Of a stretch of DNA of 64,000 nt, positions 55,013-64,000 are shown one piece after another. This DNA is from Papaver somniferum (taxonomy: Eukaryota; Streptophyta; Magnoliopsida; Ranunculales; Papaveraceae), in the NCBI RefSeq assembly GCF_003573695.1, contig NC_039361.1, forward strand, positions 86,880,149 through 86,944,148, given 5' to 3'. The position numbers and the translations under genes are program-made. The notes beneath the pieces are model-generated. The model was not told the DNA's origin. It was given only the letters and a program-made list of their open reading frames with translations, and made no database searches. How positions within the stretch are numbered: the stretch's first letter is position 1; every line of letters starts with the position of its first letter.

Positions 55013-57211
55013 TTTTCTTTCCATGATATCTTGAACTTTGGACTTCTGAGAGATGCGAGGTTTTATTTTGGTTTTGATTTCTTGATTGGTTTTGGATTGT
55101 GAAATCGATCGTCTTGACCAGTGTACCGTCAGTCCCCAGTATTTTGTTAAGTCTCTCCCTTTCGTTTTCCCTTCTTCTAGTGAGACCTAGATAGAGGACC
55201 CAGGTAGAAAAATTGATGTAAAGACCTAGGTGGTCGAAGTTGGAGGTACCTTGATGAAGGATTTAGCGGAAGGACCTGGTGGACATCGATCGACTGTGGA
55301 GGTTATGAATCCCGTCTAAGAATTGTTGCTTGCATGTTGTATGCTCTGGAAGCTGTAGGAACCTCATACGACGTCGAAATTCGATGCTTGACCCCAACTT
55401 TTGAAGCTCAGAGACTGAATTATCACATGAGCAAAGAATAACTCAATTTGGAGTTTCAGAGGTCATCCAACTAAGAGTGCACATTTGTAATTTGTAATCC
55501 CATACAAATTTTTCAGATGTCGTAGACCTGACGGTAAAGGTCATATCTTTCAGCTCGTATTCCCGATTGATGCGCCCTTTTGGTATGTTGTAGAAGAAAC
55601 ATAGACTAACATCTTTTGTTGAGGAAGTATTGTCCCATTCCTCACCCATTGGTACGTTTTTGTAAACCCGTGGCCTGGAGCATGTCGTATCTCACTTGTA
55701 GAGGCGATGAGAACATCTTGTAGAAGATTTTGGTTTTGTGCCCGTCTGCCGGGCAAGCTTTGGGAAGAAGTTCATCTTATCATGTTTTAATGTTTACACA
55801 TCTTGATATGAATCATTAAGGCTTGAAGAAGTATGATCCATAGAGAATGGATAGTTGATGAAGCCGGATGTTGCGCCCGAGAGTGATGTTGAGATTACAA
55901 CTGGAAGTTCTCCATAAATTCTTGTTGATGCTGAGACCATGAATAGAGTTCCTCCACATGTTGATGTCGATACTATGATTGGAGTTGATACAGAGACCGA
56001 AGATGATAGCCTTTGCTCTTCCGTCCAGTGAGCATGCACGAACTAATTGGTGAGTTGAGCATTCCTAAGATGAAGGTGTATTAGGATTTCAACCCAAATC
56101 ATCATGGAATCGATGTTGTTGCGCGGTAGATAACAGCAGCAGTATTCGTTCTGGATATGATTGGTGAAGAGAGGAAGTTGCCCAGTCGTGCAGGGGCTTT
56201 TGATGTAGAGAGGTTCCGTTTGACGACGTTTCATGGAATCACATTAGGTTTCAATGACTTTTTATGTGGATAACATTTTTTGAAATATGTTAAATTGATA
56301 TTTCCAATAAAATCAAGTCCCCAGTGCATCCCTCATTCACTTAGCAGAGTTGAAGAAGTTTGTAGCATCCATTGATGAACGGTGTTGCATCTACTTCAGA
56401 AGTCTTATCATGGGATAGTGAAGGCTTATCGATTGTAATTCAGCTATACTTTGATCATGTCGGTGTTGAACCGGTGTGTCACGTCGAGATATTGTGCTGA
56501 AGCTAGAGGCGTTATTATTGGAGGTGTACTCTTTGATTGGGAGTACAATTCGAAGGCTTCTTATGTGCTTGAGCGCTGAAGCGTCGAATGTCTTATGCTT
56601 GATCGTCTCGGCTCCGTGTATCTTCTGTCGATTCAGCATTCCGCTGCGAGGGATTCAACACTTGTGCAGACATCAGAGATTTCTGATTTTGTAGCACTCG
56701 TGGACATTCCTGCAAGTCTATGGAGAAATTCCAAAAGTGTTCTTTTCCATGCTTCCGTCATCTCTCAGTGGTTAATGTCACGGTGAGATGCTCGATTCGA
56801 AGGGTTGTCATGTTCAACCACTTGGTAAAATATTGCTGGAGTGAGATTACCCACTCATAGCGTCTTGTAATAGCAGAGATGCTAGCTGAATTGAGTCACA
56901 ATGCTAGAATAACATGTGAGGGAATGAAAGACATAGACATGGAAGGAATGAGACTTTCCTGAATGCGAAACCTCTTGATGAATTTCTATGTATCTTTTGC
57001 AGGTTAATGCTTCAACCTCGTCAGAGTTCGAATTTCCTCCAAGTGCTCTGATGATGGAATGTCCGCCAAATCTTCTGGATCAGAACTTTCTTTGTTGGAT
57101 AGATGTGCAACAAAAGACGCTTTGTTTGTAGTCATGTTTTCAGCATGGGTCGATGCTATCGCGTCATATCTTGTATTTTATTTTTCTGATTATGTGAAAC
57201 TTGTTATATGT
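55013..57211 (-). pseudogene. Element B degraded second gag-like and integrase-end region
   Basis: Minus-strand pieces match the 444-codon ORF of element A: SEHLEEIRTLTRL and KFIKRFRIQESLIP (57060-56940), YEWVISLQQYFTKWLN (56865-56815). Stops are frequent. The integrase C-terminus was not found. From 55100 to 56400 no homology to A is visible and no gene is recognised, though a minus frame at 55443-55649 reads CFFYNIPKGRINREYELKDM without a family I know. Confidence 0.5.
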
Positions 57212-57915
57212 TCAGGTTGAACGTATTTTCACCTTGAGAGTGATGTAGACATAAGCATATCTGAGCGTTCCTTCATGGTCTCTGATTGAGATGGGTGCAT
57301 GAGTAGCTTCTTGTCGACTGATGCCTGTGACTCTAAGGGATTTCAGTGGAATGATGTTGATGGCGGTGTCAGCATCGATCAACATTCTTTTGAATTCATT
57401 TCCTCTAAGATGGACTATGGTAAGAAGTCCCCAGTCATGCGTCTCCTTGTCTATGGCGGGAGGTCCTGGAGGCACTTCTAGAATATGGTTCAAATCCGTG
57501 AACATGTCTCCCTTTTGAGCCTTTGACAGATAAAGCAATTCGCATACATGCCTGACTGAACTGCTTCTTTGACTGGTTGTTAGGAGATTGTGAAAGTTCT
57601 GACTGGAAGAGGGTCTCTGTGTACTCTTTCAGTCCCCAAGTTAAGTTCCCTAGATCCGATTTTTTCCTTGAATATGCGCTTCAAGATCCTGCAGTCGCTG
57701 GTGGGATGATTGATGAACCTATGGAAATGGCAGTCGCGAGGGTTCTCCATTTCTTCTTCAGTTGGTTCTTTTCTGACATATGGCAGCTTGATTGCACCAT
57801 CCTGGATCCAGACATCCAGTAGTTCGATCACCTCTTCTATGGAGAAAGGGAAATCAGGTTCTGCTGGATCTGCATTTTGAGTTGGAGCTTGTGCATCCCG
57901 GATTTGACTACCCAT
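57212..57915 (-). pseudogene. Element B gag end and protease
   Basis: A frame at 57580-57915 holds the C-x2-H-x4-H-x4-C motif (CHFHRFINHPTSDC). After one frameshift near 57560 comes the protease (KRMLIDADTAINIIPLKSL, 57299-57420). The active site D-A-D-T-A also lacks the D-T/S-G triad, as in element A. Both elements share this change, so it may be ancestral to the group. Confidence 0.75.
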
Positions 57916-58830
57916 TTTTTAGTGATTTCGGAGGAGCTAAAGAAGTGTGCTTGTGCTATGATTCGAATTTCAGTTTGCTCCTTTCTGCAACAACATTTGT
58001 GGAAGGCTGGAGATTGTACTGATTGTTGACTAGGCGTCAGATGCTTCGAGATTCCTCGACCTTACAGACTTTGCTCTTTCTAGTAGAGCAATGTTGATCG
58101 CTTGGCTGCTCCATGGAGTTCTGAGAAAGTCTGGAATCGCAGATTCTCCAGCAAGGCTTTGTAGATTGGGATCATTCCGCTGTGTTCATGCTCTCCTGGT
58201 ACCTCCATGAATCACGTGTTCTCGAGCGTTCCCTGTTCCGTTGTATAGTGTGGACGTTGGGGAAGTGTAGCTCTTTGGGAGAGGAATTATTTGAGTAGCA
58301 GCAGGATATGGAGGTTGATGACGGTGGACAGATGGTGTCTTGTCTTTTCCTCGATCCTCCATGAAGCGTTTTAAGTCCTCACGAGTGATGAAGCCTGCAG
58401 GTTTCTTTGTTGGCGGGTTATCTGTAGCCTTGTGGACTTCATCATCATCTACTACATGGATCAGAATGACTTCAGGACCAGCGGCCGGAGATGTTTCTTT
58501 GGATTTTCCTTTCTCCCGAGCTTTCCCTGACATCTTGTCAGTGGGATTTTTGAGATAATTACACAGATCTTTCTGAGTGGTGGCCATGTCAATCTGATTT
58601 TTGGCGAGAGTCCCTTACACCTTCATGAGATCAGCTATGGTAGGTGGATTCTCCCTGACTTCCTCAGGACGTCGGCCAAAGAGAGGTTGATTTTCGTTGT
58701 TGGTGTGAGGAGGAGTATTATCACCACTATTGATCTAAGCATGAATGGTTTATGGAATACCACCGTTGTTGCTAGTGCTAGCGATGTTCGCGTTAGGATT
58801 TGTAACTGAACCTTACCTAAGATCAACCAT
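57916..58830 (-). pseudogene. Element B gag, internally deleted
   Basis: ATG at 58830 (MVDLR) follows the primer site. Readable parts are LFGRRPEEVRENPPT, KDLCNYLKNPTDKM and GFITREDLKRFMEDRGKDKT up to TLYNGTGNAREHV at about 58210. The next 400 or so codons' worth of capsid core seen in A is largely missing, and the text resumes with LLENLRFQTFSELHGAAKRS (58170-58095). In-frame stops occur in the first 60 codons. Confidence 0.75.
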
Positions 58831-58865
58831 TTTGCGAAAATGTGAGATTGCAACCGAGAGATTAA

Positions 58866-58884
58866 TCTCCCACTGTGGTCGCCA
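58866..58884 (-). promoter_or_regulatory. Element B primer-binding site
   Basis: Minus-strand TGGCGACCACAGTGGGAGA, three bases after the LTR end; compare element A 44399-44417. Confidence 0.7.
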
Positions 58885-59590
58885 ATCTGTGGATGGGGAA
58901 AAACGGTTTGCTGGTTTTCTAGGAAAGTGGAGAGTCGAGCGTGCTGCCGAGACTCCTCAACCGAGCGAACTGCTGAACCTCACAAAGATGCACCGCTGCA
59001 AAAGGGGTGCTTAGATTCGGGAAATCAATCTGTATGACTCTGGCCTAAACCAAGACAATGACCGTTCCAGAGTCAATTCGGTCGTAAAGAGGGAGATGGG
59101 TTAATCTGTAGGAGGGAAACTGAGAGTTGTGTGGGATCAGTGATGATCAAGGATTATGGGTGTGTTGAAGGTTTCTGCAATATTGCTGAACTGCTAAAGT
59201 TGAGTTCTGCGAATAAGTTTATATAGAGTTGTTGATGGATAATGATGATAATCGATGATTGATGATATCCTGATGTCCTCGATTTAGACTTATTTATATT
59301 GCAAGATTGATGTACCACTGATCCCTGTAAGTGTGACGGTTTCTTGAGTGAAAGAGTGGGATAGTGGGAGATCGTGGTAAAGTCAGTTCCATGTCGTGCG
59401 AAGACTTGACTGATCGTGCACCCACTACTTTGCTAACTCCTTCAACCGTTTACACGACTTACGCACATTTCTCGTTGTGGATGAATCCACGTGCCGTAGA
59501 CCGCCAAACCAAAACCCTAAGTGATATCCCCCCATTTGTGACGTGATTGATATTTCACAAATCGTGGAGTCTGCAACGCAGACGTGTACA

Positions 59591-60741
59591 TTCGGTTTTG
59601 TCAACACTTTCTCGCAATGCCGGAAGGTAGGATTTCAGGTCTTTTCCCCAGCTGCTACTCGTCTCACTGTCGGAGCAAGTGAAGAACCGAACGATAGAAA
59701 AAGAAAGAATTTTATCCATAGGATACGTACTTGAATATCTCAACCTGGGGCTAAGCTTCGGCAATAATGGCAGGTCGGCTCAGCTTCTTTTATTACGGCG
59801 TAAGGAAGCAAATCCCTAGCATACAGTATTAGCAAGAAGGAGATCGTTAGAAGAAAGGAATTATGTTCGTAGCGTTCCCAGACAAAGAAGATACCATTTT
59901 TTATCCATGAAAGAGTAATATGATAGGAAAAAGAAACGGACTCAAAGAAAGAGCACGAGAACGCAAATGAAAAAGTATTGACGATAGAATGTATAGTCTT
60001 TTCTATGGTATTAGACTACAACCATCGCACGTCGCATTAGCAGCATGATACTTATTCATCCTCGGTTTTTGTTACTCCAGCTTTTTTAGATAGACACAGG
60101 AGAATGAGCGAGCGATTTTCTTAACCTTCGGAAGTTCAGATTCTTGGGAAGGAGCTGGTGGATTAGCTTCCGATTTGGATAAGGTGGAATCAGTTCCGTC
60201 TGTTCTAAGATTCGCTGGTCAGTCTGGTCCAGGACGGCTAAATAGTGGTAGTTAATAGTCCTCGTCAAGTCTAGATTGTATCTTCCTCTAGTAGACAAAC
60301 CCCGTTGAGTGATCAATCCGAAGTGAAGTGAGGGCTAAAAACGTTTCCAATACCAATGACAGCGCCTGCAAGGGAAATAGTAGCAGCTCCTGCTCCAATT
60401 AATTTCATCCCTTCTAACATCTTAAATTATTCTTTCTTTTTATTTTGCTTCTTTTTGTTACTATCATTACACTGTGTTTACTCAGAGGATGTTCGAAGAT
60501 ACTACGATCCCCAAGCTTTTCAGCTGCATCCTCAGAGAGGGGTAGATCATTACATTCCAAATCTATCTTAGGGCAAGGGGAAAACCGAGAGAGACTTTTC
60601 ATTATGTCTCTCTTATGCTTCTTCTCCCTTTCCTCCAATTTAGTCAATGCATTTCTGCAAGCTTCTCTTTTTCTCGCAGGCATGCGAGAAAAATAATCGC
60701 TCAACCAATGGGAAGCGATTCTGAAAAAGGAAGAAATTTCC
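59591..60741. other. Nuclear insertion of mitochondrial DNA (NUMT)
   Basis: This block has no counterpart in the other LTR of the same element; LTR homology stops after gacgtgtaca and resumes at tgatttagactgtg, with about 20 LTR bases lost. Its composition (less AT-rich, gaag/ctttc purine runs) differs from the LTR. On the minus strand it contains the 5' part of mitochondrial atp9, the basis for calling it mitochondrial. A minus-strand frame of 96 codons (60704-60414) lies upstream of atp9 and another of 76 codons (60316-60086) downstream; I recognise neither, and in nuclear DNA they are unlikely to be genes. Confidence 0.8.
60334..60420 (-). pseudogene. atp9: 5' fragment of mitochondrial atp9 in the NUMT
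   Basis: From ATG at 60420 the minus strand codes for [20 protein letters not shown] followed by VIGIGNVFS, which is the N-terminus of ATP synthase subunit c with a few substitutions (family: MLEGAKLMGAGAATIALAGA). The similarity stops after 29 codons and the frame closes six codons later at TGA. The full gene would be about 75 codons. Either the mitochondrial source was already rearranged at this point or the insertion was built from more than one mitochondrial piece. Confidence 0.85.
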
Positions 60742-61607
60742 TGATTTAGACTGTGTGTCTAGTTTTGTTGAATCGAGCATAAGTGGTGAATGCTCAGTGA
60801 TTCATGGAACATGTAGTTCTCTGAGATGTCAATGAATTACTGACTAGGGAGACTGAGCAAGTATTGCTCAACTCGACGAATTGCTGAATATTGAGGAGTT
60901 TGTCGAGCAAGTATTGCTCAATTCGACGAATTTGATAATTTTGGTGTGCAACTGAGCAAGTGTTGCTCAATTCAACAAACTACTGATGAATTACTGAACA
61001 TTAATGGTTGGATCAATATTCGAGCAACTGAGCAAGTATTGCTCAAATCAACGAATTATTTACTAGTGCCGTGACCCAATAAAATATTAATCAAAAATAT
61101 TGGTGAATTACCGAATATATATTATTAATTTTGCAAGCTTCTCTTTTTCTCGCAGGCATGCGAGAAAAATAATCGCTCAACCAATGGGAAGCGATTCTGA
61201 AGAAGAAAGAAATTTCCTGATTTAGACTGTGTGTCTAGTTTTGTTGAATCGAGCATAAGTGGTGAATGCTCAGTGATTCATGGAACATGTAGTTCTCTGA
61301 TATGTCAATGAATTACTGACTAGGGCGACTGAGCAAGTATTGCTCAACTCGACGAATTGTTGAATATTGAGAGTTTGTCGAGCAAGTATTGCTCAATTTG
61401 ACGAATTTGATAATTTTGGCGTGCAACTGAGCAAGTGTTGCTCAATTCAACAAACTACTGATGAATTACTGAACATTAATGGTTGGATTAATATTCGAGC
61501 AACTGAGCAAGTATTGCTCAATTCGACGAATTATTTACTGGTGCCGTGACACAATAAAATATTAATCAAAAATATTGGTGAATAATATATATTATTAATT
61601 TGGATGT
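60656..61607 (-). repeat. 476-base tandem duplication across the NUMT junction
   Basis: 60656-61131 is repeated at 61132-61607, each copy starting tgcaagcttctctttttctc. The unit holds the last 86 bases of mitochondrial DNA and about 390 bases of LTR, including the TGAGCAAGTATTGCTCA repeats. Copies differ at a dozen or so positions and by a 6-base gap near 61582. It must be younger than the mitochondrial insertion. Confidence 0.85.
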
Positions 61608-62469
61608 TGATTGCTGAATCAACATTATTTTTTGTTTGAACTTGCTCAGAATGGTGATTCGTGGAACGTTTGTTCGAAACCCTAATTTTTATCAATCCTT
61701 CATCAATTGGTGAATTGCTGAAAATTAGTCACGAGTGAGGAGGGACCGACCACATGGGATGATGAGCGTCCATGGGTGCCCAGTGCTCGAGTGAGCACGC
61801 ACCAGGGTTCTCAGTTTGAGAGTTGGTGAAAGAACGATGATTAAATGCAGGTTTCATCATTTATTGAAATATTACTGGATTCAGCATTAGGTGATAAAAC
61901 CTAGGTATGAGAGATGAGGACCGACCAAGAGAGCATGGGACCGGATCTTGGTGGTCACGGGACCAGTTGTTGGTCATTTGGAGAATCCTCCAGTTGGTAG
62001 GAGAGAGTTCTGAACCAGTATGAGCAATTGAGCAAATTAGGTCAAAATTATGTAAACCTGTGAGACCGGCTTTGTGCATGACCTAGGAATGACTCTGGTC
62101 AGTTATGAAGGCATGTACATGTTGTCGTGGTGTCCGTGTTTCCAAACTGAGAGTTTCAGTATTTTCTGATGCGCGTTCGAGCAACATAGTGAATTTTCAG
62201 AAGAGTTTCATCTTGACTGAGAATTCTCGATTTTTGTTGGAATGAGCATGTATGCTCAATTCATCAATATTTTGAGAATATTAAAATAAAAGTTTTTTAA
62301 TATTTAAAATTGTCGTGAGAGGCTAGCCAGTCGTGTGACTATGTTGGCTTTTGGTTTTTCGTGATTTGAGCAATATTCGAGAAAATATGGAGAAATCATG
62401 AATTTTGCTCAAACCTCAGGAGTTTCATGAATTAAGAAAAATAATAATTATGAAAGATTAGGGATTGCA

Positions 62470-62940
62470 AGGTATGGGACCGGCCATGGCTAGGGCATGG
62501 ACGGCCGGCTAGGTTGCCCGGTCCCGCATACCTTTCCCTAATTTATTATTTTTCATGAATCCTTGAAGTTATGGAATATTCTTGAAGTTATGGATAATCC
62601 ACGAGTTTTTGTTGAAACGGAGGAGTTTCGTGAGATTAGGGAATAATAATTATAAAAATCTAAGGATTGTGAGGTGTGGGACCGGCCACGGATTAGGCAT
62701 GGCCTGCCGGTTAGGTTGCCCGGTCCCGCACACCTCTCCTTATTTAATGATATTATTTCGTGAATCCACCAAGTTATGGAGAATTCACGAGTTTTGCAAA
62801 AACAAGGAAATTTGCTAAAACAATGAGTTTTCGTGAGTTCACGAAATAACAAAAAATAAGGAAATTCATGGGAGAGGCACGGACTGACCATGGCTAAGGC
62901 ACGGCCGATCGGCCGGCTGGTGGGCCCGGCCCTAGGAGTC
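62470..62940 (-). repeat. GC-rich hairpin units in the element B 5' LTR
   Basis: Same three units as at 50240-50710: AAGGTATG with CATACCTT (62469-62533), AGGTGTGGGACC with GGTCCCGCACACCT (62673-62737), and the AGAGGCACGGAC unit (62872-62942). Confidence 0.7.
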
Positions 62941-64000
62941 TCTTATTATTTTATTATTATTTATTGTTTTCTCCTGTTTTGCGAAGGATTCCTCATTATT
63001 TCATATTTTTGGACACTCATTCGTGCATCTGGGTGCTCAGTCGTGCATCATTGCCGAGTACACTCGCACCATTTTTGTGGGGCTTACTCAGTGATGGTCC
63101 AGATGCCCGGTTGTTGAGTATTTATTACTAATCTATGAATTCAGTGGAGAATAATCCATGAAACTGAGTAATAAAAATGAATAGTTGTTCATTATTAATT
63201 CGCAGGATCAGCTGTGGATTCGACTACGAATTCAGAATAATAAAACAAGCATTACCATCCTATGGGATCGTGGATTCCACCATAGAATCAGAGTAATTAA
63301 GATTATTTATTACCATTTCATGAGATCAGTGGATTCGATCATGAAATCGGAGTAATGAGATAACACAGTTGTTTTATTGACATTATATGAGATCAAGCCG
63401 TGGATTCGATCATGGAATAGGAGCAATTGTTATTGCCATTCCATGGGATCAGGCCGTGGATTCGACCATGGAATATGAGCAATTGTTATTGCCATTCCAT
63501 GGGATCAGGCCGTGGATTAGACCATCGAATAGGAGCAATAATAGATTATTCTGGGAATTCAGTAGTGAATGTCACGACAGGATTAATCTATTGCAGAAAA
63601 GATATTAGACAGTTAAAGCGTCACATCTATGCTGAATGGTGCATAGTCAGGGAGTCACGATGTTGTTTACGACCTGAAGGCGTTAGTGTTCTCAATCTAC
63701 GAAGAACCGCCTGAATCTATGCACAGTCTCTCTACATAATCAGGGAACGGTGAGTGTCACCGACGTCCTGAAGGCGTCCGTCGCCCAACTATTCTTCTAT
63801 GTGGATGTGGGTCTCTCTCCTGCAGTCAGGGAACAGTGAGTATCACCGACGTCCTGACGGCATTAAGCTCTCAATCTACTGAGAACCGCCCAAATACTTT
63901 ATTCTGCATAGAGGTCACAACGAAATGCCAGGGATCGAACGCTCAGCTGGTGGAGGCTTTTCGAAAACATATTCATCATGGCTTTGTAAAATATGAATCG

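Larger units (their letters stand above)
48323..64000 (-). mobile_element. Element B: non-autonomous Tat-type retrotransposon with antisense gene
   Basis: Same family and orientation as element A. 3' LTR 48323-51851, antisense gene 52714-55012 (plus strand), degraded pro/gag-like region 55013-57600, gag 57600-58830, primer site 58866-58884, 5' LTR 58888 to beyond the window. By comparison with the 3' LTR about 90 bases of the 5' LTR lie outside. As in A, RT and the integrase core are missing. The target duplication cannot be tested. Confidence 0.9.
58888..64000 (-). repeat. Element B 5' LTR, interrupted, runs off the window
   Basis: It aligns with 48323-51770 of the 3' LTR except for about 1,150 bases of mitochondrial DNA (59591-60741) and a 476-base tandem duplication (60656-61607). 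Arrays corresponding to the 3' LTR are at 62470-62940 (hairpins), 63250-63540 (palindromes) and 63640-63890 (about 105-base repeats). Confidence 0.9.

Noticed and set aside
60414..60704. 96-codon minus-strand ORF upstream of atp9
   Set aside because: It lies in transferred mitochondrial DNA in the nucleus, shows no family I recognise, and ends in the partial atp9 start.

Overview
The window reads as nuclear DNA of a flowering plant with a large, repeat-rich genome. Nearly every recognisable piece belongs to a transposable element, and I found no single-copy host gene, rRNA or tRNA gene. Evidence for a plant: Ty3/gypsy pol with a second RNase H (the Tat-type arrangement), plant mobile domain (PMD) coding sequence, copia LTRs with an initiator-Met-tRNA primer site, L1-type LINEs with a plant C-terminal RNase H, a Stowaway MITE, and a nuclear copy of plant mitochondrial DNA with the 5' part of atp9. 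The species cannot be named from the sequence.

Layout. (1) 1-11135: 3' half of a plus-strand Tat-type element C: decayed pol (1-4137), an antisense gene (about 4370-6501), polypurine tract, 3.6-kb 3' LTR. (2) 11136-22244: an older gypsy element E in minus orientation (LTR 21614-22244). Copia element D (13372-21185) is inserted in it with target duplication GCATT, and C ends against it. (3) 22245-24840: LINE debris on the minus strand, a Stowaway MITE, and unassigned sequence. (4) 24840-31775: a nearly full-length but broken LINE (L1a), split by a 1.2-kb terminal-inverted-repeat element with an 8-bp target duplication. (5) 31776-33672 and 47641-47939: a second, 5'-truncated LINE (L1b) whose RNase H reading frame is split by element A. 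(6) 33673-47640: element A, complete at 13,968 bp, minus strand, flanked by AACAT on both sides. (7) 47968-48322: a fragment of another LTR. (8) 48323-beyond 64000: element B, same family as A, minus strand; its 5' LTR holds 1.15 kb of mitochondrial DNA and a later 476-bp tandem duplication across the mitochondrial junction.

Elements A, B and C are one related group and the main interest of the window. gag/pol lies on one strand, and between the pol end and the 3' LTR a second gene runs on the opposite strand, convergent with pol. That gene keeps a non-coding leader exon and, in A and B, several GT-AG introns at matching positions, including one of 655 and 654 bp. Antisense placement lets introns survive a life cycle through sense RNA. 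A and B have lost RT, RNase H and the integrase core and carry instead a second gag-like stretch joined to the integrase C-terminus, so they look non-autonomous. The C copy has pol but is mutated. The roughly 3-3.6-kb LTRs hold several arrays of inverted repeats, one of which shows paired base changes between elements.

Inferred order: E before D and probably before C; L1b before A; the LTR fragment before B; then mitochondrial DNA into B; then the tandem duplication.
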